Assembly (NCBI RefSeq): GCF_014697425.1
Contig: NZ_JACJRU010000018.1
Span: forward strand, 1 to 64,000
Length of the DNA: 64,000 nt
DNA from: Nostoc sp. FACHB-110
GTDB taxonomy: Bacteria; Cyanobacteriota; Cyanobacteriia; Cyanobacteriales; Nostocaceae
Reading direction: 5' to 3'
Shown here: positions 51,372 through 60,638 of the stretch, piece by piece
Layout: every line of letters begins with the position of its first letter
Numbering within the stretch: the first letter of the stretch is position 1
Program-made: the position numbers and the translations under genes
Notes under the pieces: generated by a model
What the model saw: the letters and a program-made list of their open reading frames with translations, nothing else
Told to the model about the DNA's origin: nothing
Database searches by the model: none

Positions 51372-51950
51372 AGGTGATCGGGCTGGTAGGGGCTGTTGCT
51401 GTTACCTATTTTGAAACCAGACTCTTAAGGCTTCAGGTTGGTTTCCCGTGATTACAGCAGGGAACAGAAAGATTGAAAGTTAATTGATATATGATTTTTC
51501 TTGATAATCTGTACCTTATTCACCTGCAATCTGCTGTATTTAACCAGAAGTTAAGGCTAACTTTTTGAAATTAGGTAAACAGCAGTGGTCACTGTCTTAC
51601 TCTACAGGATGAAAAATTATTTTCCATACACTTAGCAAAGTAGAAAATTCCCTACCGTAGTCAAAGTATTCATAAAGTTAACCTCAACTTCAGTACGAAG
51701 TATAAATTAATATCAGAATCATCCATTTACTAAAATTGCTAATTATCTTGAAAACTTAAGCATGGTGTGATAAATGCTGTTTTGATGCTGTCAATATTTC
51801 TGAGTTAATAGTTCAAAAAATGTTTATTTTTGACAATTCACTCTTAAATTTTGACAATCCTCAATACGATCTAATCTGCCATTTGCCTAAATTTTGTAGT
51901 AATTAGCAATTCATAACTAATAGACTACACCAGTACGATTTCTTGCCTGT
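51372..51950. other. Spacer (579 bp)
   Basis: AT-rich, between the mutS2 stop and the DUF3038 start, both on the minus strand. It should contain the promoter for DUF3038-DUF4335. I see no RNA gene or repeat of note. Confidence 0.5.
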
Positions 51951-54335
51951 TTAAGAAATGTGAGCAATTGTCACACCGCTACCACCATCTGCTTGTTCGG
52001 CTGGTTCGTAACTGCTAACTCTTGGATGTTGTTGTAAATAGGCGTGAACACCTTGCCGCAATTTCCCTGTGCCATGTCCGTGAATAATCCAAATTTGGCC
52101 ATGAGCTTCGGAAATAGCTTTGTCTAATTCAATTTCGGCATCAGCTACCCGCTTACCGCGCAAATCAACTGTATTTTTTGAGGTACGAATTGCTGGTGCG
52201 GCTTGGGGTGGCGGTGGGGTTTGTGTGGGTGTTGGCTTGGGTTTGGCAATGGGTTCGGGTTTTTGCCCATCTAGAGATTCGATGTCTTGCAGTTTCACCG
52301 TCATTTTCATGATGCCGAAGCGGACGGTTAACTCTCCATCCTCATCGGGGGCGGTTAATACTTCGGCTGGTTGTCCAAATTGAGAGATCCGGATGCGATC
52401 GCCTACTTTCGGCATAAACCCAGCTTTCGGTTTCGGCGGTGGGGCTGGTTGATATTTTTGGGTAATTTGATTTAAAGCATTGGTGGCTGCTTGGGCATCT
52501 TGGGCTGTGGGTGTGCCTTGTTGCAAGCGGCGAATGACTTGGGCAATTTCACCTTTAGCTTGAGCGATTGCTTGCTGTACGGCGATTTCTTGGGAAGCCC
52601 GCAGTGATTTTTCGCGCTCTTGTAAAGCTGCGGCTTTGTCGGATACTTCTTTATATAGTCGTTCGGCTTGCTGGACTAATTTTTGGGCTTCTGCGGCTTT
52701 GGTTTCTTGGCTGCGGCGTTGGGCTTCTAACCCTGCAATCACTTGGTTTACTTCGTCGGTGGCTTCGCCGACTTGGGTTTTAGCTTGTTCTACTACTTCT
52801 GGTTTTAAACCTAAACGCAAAGCGATCGCTAAAGCATTAGAACGTCCCGGAATCCCCCACAATAATCGATAGGTAGGCGAAAGTGTCGCTTCATCAAATT
52901 CTACGGAAGCATTTTCAAACCGCGCATCTTCGTATTTTAGGGCTTTGAGTTCGCCAAAGTGCGTTGTCGCAATTGTTAGCTGGGCGTGTTGAGCTAGGTA
53001 TTGCAAAAGTGCGATCGCTAAGGCACTGCCCTCGGCTGGATCTGTACCTGCGCCTACTTCGTCAAGGAGAACGAGGGAATTGGGTTGTTCTTCATTGCCT
53101 AAAGCATTTAAGATGCGGCTAATACGGCGGATATGCCCTGAAAATGTGGATAAACTTTGCTGGAGGGATTGTTCATCGCCGATATCTGCTAATACTTGGT
53201 CAAACCAAGGCATTTCTACAGGTTCACGGGCGGGAATAAATAAACCTACTTTTGCCATTAACGCCGCTAAACCGAGGGTTTTTAGTGTGACAGTTTTACC
53301 CCCTGTATTCGGCCCGGTAATTGTCACTACCCGGATATGCGGACTAATTAATAAATCTACGGGAATTACGGTATGACCTTGTTCATGTTGTTGCTGCCAA
53401 ACTAATAAAGGGTGGCGCAACTGGCGCAAGGTGATAATTTCTTGTTCTTCGCGGTTGATAAATCTGGGCGGATTGGCTTTGAGCCAGTAACTATAACGCG
53501 ATCGCGCTGCTGCTAAATCTAGGGTGGTGACAATTGCCAACAGCCTTTCTAAGTCTGGTGTTACGGCTGCTACTTGTTCAGTTAAAACGCGCCTAATTGC
53601 TTCTTCTTCTACTTGTTCTCTTTTGAGCGTTTGGCGCAGTTGATTCCCCATCGGCACGATAGAGTTAGGCTCTACGTATAAAGTGACACCACTAGTCGAA
53701 GTATCGTGAACAATGCCGGGGATAACATCTTTGTGGCTGGCTTTGACTGGAATCACAAAGCGATCGCCGCGTTGGGTAATTAGCTGTTCCTGAACCGCGT
53801 TAGATTTAGCTTGTAAAATATTATGCAGTTTTTGGTTAATTTGACTGCGTAATCGCCGCAAATCGTCCCGAATGTCGCTGAGTTTTTGACTAGCGCGATC
53901 AGATACTTGACCGCGTTCATCAATACAACGGTGAATTTCTTGTTCGATTTCGGGGTAAGTGCGTAAATCTGCGACTAAATCAGTTAATACAGGTAAATTT
54001 TCTTGGTTATCAATTACACGTCGCAAATTTCTCGCACCGGCTAGAGTAGTAGCGATCGCTAATAATTCATCACCAGCCAAAATCCCTTGAAGTTCGGCGC
54101 GTCTGATCGAATCACCAATATCTTGAATACCGTCAAAAGATAAGCTAGTAGTCAGTTGGCTTTCTAGTTGATAAACCTCTTTAGTTTGGGCTAACAGCTG
54201 TTCGCTAACTGCTTGAGATGTAGGAATTTGTAAATTAGTTGAGGCGATCGCCCCTAGCTTTGTAGCCGCAAATGTCGCCAAATGCTGGCAGAGGCGATAC
54301 CATTCCAGTAGTTCTAAAGTTTCCGATTGGATCAA
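51951..54335 (-). CDS. mutS2: Endonuclease MutS2
   Basis: A 794-residue MutS2 protein. N-terminal MutS core helices, then the ABC-type ATPase with Walker A GPNTGGKTVTLKTLG (about residue 337), signature QSLSTFSGHIRRI and Walker B SLVLLDEVGAGTDPAEGSALA, followed by a coiled-coil arm rich in Ala/Gln/Glu, a KOW-like domain (GDRIRISQFGQPAEVL) and the C-terminal Smr nuclease domain (VDLRGKRVADAEIELDKAI, IIHGHGTGKLRQGV). Role in anti-recombination and ribosome rescue is known for homologues. A Pro-rich linker lies before Smr. Confidence 0.96.
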   Translation of the reverse strand: MIQSETLELLEWYRLCQHLATFAATKLGAIASTNLQIPTSQAVSEQLLAQTKEVYQLESQLTTSLSFDGIQDIGDSIRRAELQGILAGDELLAIATTLAGARNLRRVIDNQENLPVLTDLVADLRTYPEIEQEIHRCIDERGQVSDRASQKLSDIRDDLRRLRSQINQKLHNILQAKSNAVQEQLITQRGDRFVIPVKASHKDVIPGIVHDTSTSGVTLYVEPNSIVPMGNQLRQTLKREQVEEEAIRRVLTEQVAAVTPDLERLLAIVTTLDLAAARSRYSYWLKANPPRFINREEQEIITLRQLRHPLLVWQQQHEQGHTVIPVDLLISPHIRVVTITGPNTGGKTVTLKTLGLAALMAKVGLFIPAREPVEMPWFDQVLADIGDEQSLQQSLSTFSGHIRRISRILNALGNEEQPNSLVLLDEVGAGTDPAEGSALAIALLQYLAQHAQLTIATTHFGELKALKYEDARFENASVEFDEATLSPTYRLLWGIPGRSNALAIALRLGLKPEVVEQAKTQVGEATDEVNQVIAGLEAQRRSQETKAAEAQKLVQQAERLYKEVSDKAAALQEREKSLRASQEIAVQQAIAQAKGEIAQVIRRLQQGTPTAQDAQAATNALNQITQKYQPAPPPKPKAGFMPKVGDRIRISQFGQPAEVLTAPDEDGELTVRFGIMKMTVKLQDIESLDGQKPEPIAKPKPTPTQTPPPPQAAPAIRTSKNTVDLRGKRVADAEIELDKAISEAHGQIWIIHGHGTGKLRQGVHAYLQQHPRVSSYEPAEQADGGSGVTIAHIS

Positions 54336-54926
54336 GGCTGCAATATCTAAGAATCTCTTATGAAATTATCGTAACAACAGACTCGCGTTTACAGCCAAGA
54401 TGCAGCAGACAATCTTTTAAAAAAGTTCTTGACTAAAGTGACTCTGGTAAGATTGCCTTGCCTTGTCCACTTCCAAAATAGTATCAAAAAATCATCTTTG
54501 TCCAAACCTCATTCAATAAGAATTCAAAAGTCGCAAGTCAAAAGTCAAAATCAAGACGCTAGAAAACTCGCGCTTCGCTGCGCTATCAGTCGGTGATTCA
54601 GTCCCGCAAATGATTAAAGATGACTCAATGGAAAATTTATTAGGTTTCTTAACCCTTCTTATTCATACACAAAATTCCCGTGGAGAATTCTGGCGACTGA
54701 ATTCCTGAATTCTATTTTGATAAATAATTTTTTGCTGTGCTAATTTGGTAATGTTTCAAACTTAATTTTTGTAAATTTTTTCGCAAAAATATCAAAATTA
54801 TTATTCTTTTATTCAAAGAAAAAGACTTGTGTAGTATTTTAGACTATAATTATGTAGTATAGCTTAAATTTAGTAGCAAAATAAAAAAACCTACGCACAT
54901 CAAACTTTAAATTATCGCCAAATTTT
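54336..54926. other. Spacer between divergent genes (591 bp)
   Basis: Contains AAGTCGCAAGTCAAAAGTCAAAA-type words near 54530-54552 and GCGCTTCGCTGCGCTATC nearby, both dispersed repeats. The rest is strongly AT-rich. No RNA gene recognised. Confidence 0.5.
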
Positions 54927-55592
54927 ATGCTATTTAGCCAAGCTAATTTGCCTTACTGGATTTTCTTGGGAATGGGGATTTTATTATTTCTGGGAATGAT
55001 TATTTCCGGGCAAGCAGGGCAAGATGTAGATTTAGATGCAGATGCAGATGTAGAGTTTGATGCAGATGGCGACAGCGAATTTAGCTTTGGGCAATTATTA
55101 GGATGGGTAGGGATTGGCAAAGCCCCATTAATATTATTGCTGGCAACAGATTTAAGTTTTTGGGGAATTTTTGGTTTGGCTTTTAATACTTGGTTTGCCA
55201 ACCAAATTACTAGTTTAATCAGTCTAATTATTTTATTTAGTTCATTGTTACTGAGTTTATTTTTAGGGAGATTAATTGCCCAACCAATTGGGAAAATTTT
55301 TGCAGAGTTTAGTGAAGATACCAGTAGCGATCGCCTGATTGGTCGTGTTGGTACAGTCAGTTCAGCATACATACCAGTTGAGCAGCAAGGCAAAATAGGT
55401 CAAGTAAATGTCATAGATGCGAAACGCAATTTTTTAACTATTAGTGCGGTTTTAGCAGATTGGGCGACGACTGCACCACAACGGGGCGAAAAAGTTCTAA
55501 TTATTGAACATAAATCTCGAATTTATGTTGTGATTGCCAAAGATAGTGTGGATGAAGAAAATTGGTTAACCAACTCAAACCGTAAACAATAG
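54927..55592 (+). CDS. YqiJ-like OB-fold membrane protein (NfeD-related)
   Basis: A 221-residue protein with an N-terminal helix (IFLGMGILLFLGMIISGQ), an Asp-rich stretch (DVDLDADADVEFDADGDSEF), two more membrane helices and a C-terminal soluble OB-like domain (GRVGTVSSAYIPVEQQGKIG ... EKVLIIEH). This is the arrangement of YqiJ/NfeD-type partners of flotillins. The flotillin gene follows 22 bp downstream, fitting a two-gene membrane-microdomain operon. Confidence 0.83.
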   Translation: MLFSQANLPYWIFLGMGILLFLGMIISGQAGQDVDLDADADVEFDADGDSEFSFGQLLGWVGIGKAPLILLLATDLSFWGIFGLAFNTWFANQITSLISLIILFSSLLLSLFLGRLIAQPIGKIFAEFSEDTSSDRLIGRVGTVSSAYIPVEQQGKIGQVNVIDAKRNFLTISAVLADWATTAPQRGEKVLIIEHKSRIYVVIAKDSVDEENWLTNSNRKQ

Positions 55593-55614
55593 ATAGCAAA
55601 ATTAGGAGAAAGAT

Positions 55615-57549
55615 ATGCGATTTTGGTTGAATTTTATCCAGTCTTTACCAAACCTGACAACCGAGCAATTATCACAACCGCAACCACCACAAAATCAAAC
55701 AACAATCATTGCCAGAACACTGCCAATTACAACTAATCCCAGTCTTGCTCAAGTCAATACTACCTTGGTATTACCAGGAGCGATCGCCGTTGTCATTTTT
55801 CTATTATTAATTAGTTTATTTGCCTACACAAGAGTTTATGTAGTCACCCCCAACAACGAAGCATTTGTGAGAACTGGGGGTTTATTTATTAAAAAGAAAT
55901 CCGTGATTCTCTATGGTGGGTGTATTGTTTTACCCGGATTTCATCAGCTAACCCGCGTACCACTCAGAGAAATATCCATTGATGTAGAAAGAACTGGTAA
56001 GCTAGCTGTGCGGACAAGAGATTACCTCCGAGCCGATATTAGAGTCACCTTTTATGTATGTATTAATGCCTCCGAAGAAGATGTATTAACAGCAGCTGCT
56101 AGACTATCTCAAAATGGGAGTAGAATTACCCCAGAAGATATTAAAAATGCCTTAGAAAAACGAGCCGACGATGCCATTAGAGCAGCAGCTAAAAATAAAG
56201 ACATCGCCGAAATTGATTCTGATAAATTGGGTTTTGCCCAAGAAGTATTAAACTTAGTTGAACCTGATTTGAAAAAAGTTGGGCTAACTCTCAATAATAT
56301 TGCCATTTCCGAAATACTAGAAAGTGTCACTTATGACCCTGATAGTTTCTTTGATGCTCAAGGTGTACGCTTAAGAACGGAAATTATTCAACGTTCCATT
56401 CAACAAAAACGAGAAGTAGAGTTATCTACACAAGTTACCATAGAACAAAAAGAACTAGATGCTCAAAAGCGATCGCTGCAAATTGCCCAAGAGCAAGAAA
56501 GTGCGAAACTAGAACAAAAATTGCAAGTAGAATCACTCAAAGCTCAAAAAGAACGCGAAATTCAAGAAGCTAAAGATAGAGAAACAGCCGCAATTCAACG
56601 CACCAAAATTTTGCAGCAAAAATCAGTAGAAGAAGAAGAAATTCGCAAAAAACTAGCTCTCCAACAAAGTCAAATTGAAGCCGATATTTTATTAGAAGAG
56701 CGCAATAAACAACTAAAAGTCACCCAAACAATCCAAAAACAAGAAGCCGAAATAGCAGAGATTTTACGTCAACAAAAAGTAGAATCAGAAAAATTGCAAG
56801 CCCAAGTCCAAATAGTCGAATCAGAAAGAGTAGCAAAACTAGCGCAAGAAAATGTAGCCATAGCCATAGCCAGTAAAAAACGCGAAAGCTTCGTCGCCCA
56901 GGCAGAACAAGCCAAAGCCGAAGAATCAGTCCGCACGGCTGGAGAAATTGAAAAAGCCGAACGCGGTAAACGCTTATCAATTATTGCAGCTGAAAGAGAA
57001 GCCCAAGAAAAAAGTATAGGCGATCGCAACGTCGTCGAAATCGAAGCCTTTCGCCGTCGCCGTCAAGCCGAAATCGCCCAAGAAGCCGCAGAATTAGAAG
57101 CTGAAGCAATTCGCACCCTCGCCGCCGCCAACCGCGATAAAGTCCTAGCCGAGGCAGAAGGGCTAAAAGTCAAAATCGCCGCCGAAAATACCATCAGCAA
57201 CGCTAATCTCACCGCCAAAATGATTACTACTATCTGGCCCGAATTAGCTGATAAACTCCCAGAAATTGTCACTGCTTTAGCACCGCAACCAGGCGTTTTA
57301 GGAGATGCTCGCATTTACTCATTCCCTGGTGCAAATGGTAGTAGCGGCAGTCCAGATATTAATAAATTGCTGTTATCCACCAGTGGGCTAGCTTTGATCA
57401 ATACCTTATTGGATGAAGGCAAATTAGGTGAATTAATTGGTCAAATCAGCCAATTAGTACACAACAATAATCATCAACCCATAACTGACCCAAACAGCCA
57501 TAATTCCTTAGCAATTGTTTCCACATCCACCACAGAAGACACTCACTAA
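55615..57549 (+). CDS. Flotillin family protein (YqiK-like)
   Basis: A 644-residue membrane scaffold. After a cytoplasmic Gln-rich leader of about 45 residues there is one hydrophobic helix (GAIAVVIFLLLISLFAYT), then the SPFH/band 7 domain (about 75-260: GGLFIKKKSVILYGGCIVLP, VRTRDYLRADIRVTFYV), and a long flotillin coiled coil (about 265-510) full of EAEG-like and charged heptads, ending with a conserved ISNANLTAKMITTIWPELADKLPEI. AGGAGAAA precedes ATG 55615. Flotillins organise membrane microdomains. Confidence 0.92.
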   Translation: MRFWLNFIQSLPNLTTEQLSQPQPPQNQTTIIARTLPITTNPSLAQVNTTLVLPGAIAVVIFLLLISLFAYTRVYVVTPNNEAFVRTGGLFIKKKSVILYGGCIVLPGFHQLTRVPLREISIDVERTGKLAVRTRDYLRADIRVTFYVCINASEEDVLTAAARLSQNGSRITPEDIKNALEKRADDAIRAAAKNKDIAEIDSDKLGFAQEVLNLVEPDLKKVGLTLNNIAISEILESVTYDPDSFFDAQGVRLRTEIIQRSIQQKREVELSTQVTIEQKELDAQKRSLQIAQEQESAKLEQKLQVESLKAQKEREIQEAKDRETAAIQRTKILQQKSVEEEEIRKKLALQQSQIEADILLEERNKQLKVTQTIQKQEAEIAEILRQQKVESEKLQAQVQIVESERVAKLAQENVAIAIASKKRESFVAQAEQAKAEESVRTAGEIEKAERGKRLSIIAAEREAQEKSIGDRNVVEIEAFRRRRQAEIAQEAAELEAEAIRTLAAANRDKVLAEAEGLKVKIAAENTISNANLTAKMITTIWPELADKLPEIVTALAPQPGVLGDARIYSFPGANGSSGSPDINKLLLSTSGLALINTLLDEGKLGELIGQISQLVHNNNHQPITDPNSHNSLAIVSTSTTEDTH

Positions 57550-57728
57550 AAAAAACTGGAGATGAAAGATCACAAACCTACAGAATCATCTGTTAATTTA
57601 AACTCATGAAGTATGAGTTTCCCATTTCCCAGTCATGAATCCTTTAATTCTCCTTTGCCAAAAAATCGCTGCAAATCCCCTCACAATTTGATACCCTAGC
57701 TAGAACAGTTTTGAGAAAAGTTAAGAGC

Positions 57729-58892
57729 GTGGACATACAACTTGGGCGGGGGAAAACAGCTCGCAGGGCTTACGGTATTGATGAAATTGCCTTAGTTCCT
57801 GGTAAAAGAACATTAGATCCTAGTTTGGCAGATACTAGCTGGCGCATTGGCAATATTGAACGTCAAATCCCAATTATTGCCAGTGCAATGGATGGGGTTG
57901 TTGATGTAGGTATGGCTGTACGTTTATCCCATTTAGGTGCATTAGGAGTGCTGAACTTAGAGGGTATCCAAACACGTTATGCTGACCCAAACCCCATCCT
58001 TGATCGAATTGCTTCTGTCGGAAAAGATGAATTCGTTTCTTTAATGCAAGAACTTTATGCTGAACCGATAAAGCCAGAATTAATTGAAAAGCGCATTCAA
58101 GAAATTAAAGCACAAGGTGGTATTGCGGCTGTAAGTGCAACACCAGCAGGCGCAAGTAAATTTGGTGAAGTTGTTGCCAAAGCTGGGGCAGATTTATTCT
58201 TTATCCAAGCTACAGTCGTCTCTACGGCTCACCTTTCCCCTGAGTCGATAGTTACCCTCGATTTAGCGGAATTTTGCCGTTCTATGCCCATACCAGTGGT
58301 GTTAGGTAACTGTGTAACTTACGATGTCACCTTAGACTTAATTAAGGCTGGTGCGGCGGCTGTTTTAGTGGGTATTGGCCCTGGGGCTGCTTGTACTTCC
58401 CGTGGGGTATTGGGTGTGGGTGTACCCCAAGCAACCGCGATCGCGGATTGTGCAGCTGCCCGTGATGATTATTATCATCAAACTGGTAAATATGTGCCTG
58501 TGATCGCTGATGGTGGTTTAATCACTGGTGGAGACATTTGTAAGTGTATCGCTTGTGGTGCTGATGGTGTGATGATTGGTTCACCCTTTGCCAGAGCTGC
58601 TGAAGCCCCAGGACGCGGTTTCCATTGGGGAATGGCAACACCTAGCCCTGTGTTACCCCGTGGCACAAGAATTAAAGTAGGCACAACCGGCACGCTACAG
58701 CAAATCCTCACAGGCCCAGCAGGCTTAGATGATGGTACTCACAATCTCTTAGGAGCTTTAAAAACTAGTATGGGTACTTTGGGAGCCAAAGATATCAAAG
58801 AAATGCAACAAGTTGAAGTTGTGATTGCTCCCTCCCTGCTCACCGAAGGTAAAGTTTACCAAAAGGCTCAACAACTAGGTATGGGTAAATAA
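57729..58892 (+). CDS. guaB: IMP dehydrogenase-related protein, GuaB3 type
   Basis: A 387-residue TIM-barrel enzyme of the IMP dehydrogenase family, which converts IMP to XMP for guanine nucleotide synthesis. It lacks the CBS (Bateman) domain found in classical GuaB, as in the cyanobacterial/actinobacterial GuaB3 group. Visible are the family opening DIQLGRGKTARRAYGIDEIALVPG, the catalytic Cys loop GIGPGAACTSRGVLG (about residue 222) and ADGGLITGGDICKCIACGA. GTG 57729 (reading MDIQLGRG) is preferred because homologues begin there; TTG 57711 would add six residues. Position upstream of Yfr1 and trxA is conserved in cyanobacteria. Confidence 0.92.
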   Translation: MDIQLGRGKTARRAYGIDEIALVPGKRTLDPSLADTSWRIGNIERQIPIIASAMDGVVDVGMAVRLSHLGALGVLNLEGIQTRYADPNPILDRIASVGKDEFVSLMQELYAEPIKPELIEKRIQEIKAQGGIAAVSATPAGASKFGEVVAKAGADLFFIQATVVSTAHLSPESIVTLDLAEFCRSMPIPVVLGNCVTYDVTLDLIKAGAAAVLVGIGPGAACTSRGVLGVGVPQATAIADCAAARDDYYHQTGKYVPVIADGGLITGGDICKCIACGADGVMIGSPFARAAEAPGRGFHWGMATPSPVLPRGTRIKVGTTGTLQQILTGPAGLDDGTHNLLGALKTSMGTLGAKDIKEMQQVEVVIAPSLLTEGKVYQKAQQLGMGK

Positions 58893-59068
58893 TCAGACTG
58901 AAAAACTAGGAAGTGAAAAGGTAAACAGCAAAATTAAAAAATTCTTTGCTTTTTTACTTTTTACTTCTTTGGTAGCTATACCTAATGTCTGAGAAATATT
59001 GAGTTGAAAGCATCAGAAATTTTTTCCAGACTCTCAAACAATCAACTGGAAAAATCACGTATGTCGCC

Positions 59069-59074
59069 TACAAT
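59069..59074 (+). promoter_or_regulatory. -10 element of Yfr1
   Basis: TACAAT at 59069-59074 is placed six to seven bases before the expected 5' end of the RNA. A -35 element is not obvious. Confidence 0.55.
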
Positions 59075-59080
59075 AGAGAA

Positions 59081-59150
59081 AGCGGAGACGCATGTTTCCG
59101 TTCACTCCTCACACCACACTCCGCCCGGACTACTGTTCGGGCGGTTCCTT
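59081..59150 (+). ncRNA. yfr1: Small regulatory RNA Yfr1
   Basis: The ultraconserved single-stranded core ACTCCTCACAC is at 59104-59114, followed by CACACT and a strong terminator hairpin CCGCCCG (59121-59127) / CGGGCGG (59138-59144) with a T-rich tail. A short 5' hairpin (CGGA...TCCG, 59083-59100) precedes the core. Core, two flanking stems, length of about 65-70 bases and location between guaB and trxA all match Yfr1, an Hfq-independent antisense regulator that pairs with ribosome-binding regions of envelope-protein mRNAs in other cyanobacteria. Confidence 0.93.
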
Positions 59151-59352
59151 ATGTCGATGTTTTTTCTTTTCTTTCTGTCTGTTTCTGCATACAGCAGATT
59201 TTTCTGAACTAAACCAACCTGCTTGCCTGATATTTGTGAATAATTTCTAGAGCTTCTTAGCAAATGTACATCCTTGCTCTTCAAAGCAGATGTTTTTGCT
59301 ATGGTAGAATTTTCACGAAACTCAGAAATTTAATTGGCAAAGGTTTTTAGGC

Positions 59353-59682
59353 ATGTCAGCAGCCGCATCAGTTACAGATTCTACTTTTAAGCAAGAAGTA
59401 CTCGACAGTACAGTACCTGTTTTAGTTGATTTTTGGGCTCCCTGGTGTGGCCCTTGCCGCATGGTAGCTCCTGTTGTCGAAGAAATTGCCGCTCAGTACG
59501 AAGGTCAACTCAAAGTTGTGAAAGTCAACACTGACGAAAATCCCCAAGTGGCTAGTCAGTATGGCATCCGCAGCATTCCCACATTAATGATTTTTAAAGA
59601 AGGGGCAAAAGTTGATATGGTTGTAGGCGCTGTACCTAAAAGTACATTAGCCCAAACCTTGGAAAAGCATATTACAGGTTAA
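59353..59682 (+). CDS. trxA: Thioredoxin
   Basis: A 109-residue m-type thioredoxin. The redox motif WAPWCGPCRM (Cys-Gly-Pro-Cys, near residues 33-36), the cis-proline in RSIPTLMIF and the terminal LAQTLEKHI helix are present. Cytosolic disulfide reductase linked to ferredoxin- or NADPH-thioredoxin reductase. It follows Yfr1, which ends 203 bp before its start codon. Confidence 0.96.
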   Translation: MSAAASVTDSTFKQEVLDSTVPVLVDFWAPWCGPCRMVAPVVEEIAAQYEGQLKVVKVNTDENPQVASQYGIRSIPTLMIFKEGAKVDMVVGAVPKSTLAQTLEKHITG

Positions 59683-60638
59683 ACTCAATTGGTAATACAA
59701 TCCTGTTGAGGCGATCGCTTGCTTTGGCTTTTGATATATATTTGTCAAAAAGTTTATGAGGCGCGAAATTTCGCGTCTCCATAACACTTTGTGCTGTGCT
59801 AGATAACTAAACTCAAATATATTAACAAAGAAAATGTCGAACATTTTCTTTACTAATGATTGTCTGTAAATTTAATATATTTAACCTTCTTATAGTCGTT
59901 CCCATACTAGTGAAGTATCAAGTTTTTACGTTTTAGGGAACAGTGAACAGTGAACAGTAAATAAATTGGTGTGTACTTCATTAGACTCGAAAACGCCATA
60001 TAAGCTTTCTCATAGTTTGCCATTCTTAACCTTTTAAGAAATTTAATCGCAATTTTTCTCATTGCTTTCTTTACAAGGCTAATCAAAAGCCAGGATTTGC
60101 TGAAAGCCAAATAACAGCAATACCCGCAATGGCGTTGAGCAAGTGATAGCAACAAGCAAAGCTAACAGAGAAACAAATCGCTCCATACCTGTAGGATGAG
60201 GGAAAGAGTTCGAGCGTTGAGATGATGACGCTCGGTGAAACCAGGAAGATTGTTGATGTGTGATAGAGGATTACATTCCTACGAAATTTTACACAAAGGT
60301 CTAGTCGATTCCGGCGATCGCTTCCCCTAAAACTCTACAGTTTAAACATTAACGTTACTATATGCATCAGTCTAAAGTAGCTTTTTATACTTAGATTCTG
60401 TATCCGTCTCTGAATGCAGCAATATTCCTTGTAGAGGGATATACATAAAAAACCAAATAAATATATTTAGTTATTGATAAATATTGAGAGTTTACTTAAG
60501 TAAAATTACACAAAATTCTAATTTTGAGTACCGAATTTTGCCGTAATCTAAAAATATAAATCCTACCATTCATCTACCGTTTAGCTGTTCACTTGCTGGA
60601 TACGCAGCAAATACAAATAATATAACGAACAACCACAT
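59683..60638. other. Long spacer (956 bp)
   Basis: Holds a 22-bp palindrome (59758-59779), GAACAGT heptamers at 59936-59957, and a hairpin with perfect 7-bp arms CGAGCGT (60211-60217) / ACGCTCG (60228-60234). On the minus strand 60186-60079 could encode a 35-residue hydrophobic peptide (MERFVSLLALLVAITC...), doubtful. The last 200 bases are AT-rich and lead to the esterase gene. Confidence 0.5.
59758..59779. repeat. GAGGCGCGAAATTTCGCGTCTC palindrome after trxA
   Basis: Two 11-base arms pair with one G-U, with no loop. It belongs to the same GAGACG/CGTCTC palindrome family as those at 28295 and 28624, and may serve as an end structure for the trxA transcript. Confidence 0.7.

Noticed and set aside
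59907..60155. An 82-codon minus-strand reading frame in the trxA-esterase spacer
   Set aside because: Begins without a ribosome-binding site, crosses GAACAGT heptamers and has no recognisable domain.
60079..60186. A 35-residue signal-like peptide on the minus strand
   Set aside because: Hydrophobic start is suggestive but the frame is short and has no Shine-Dalgarno or supporting neighbour.
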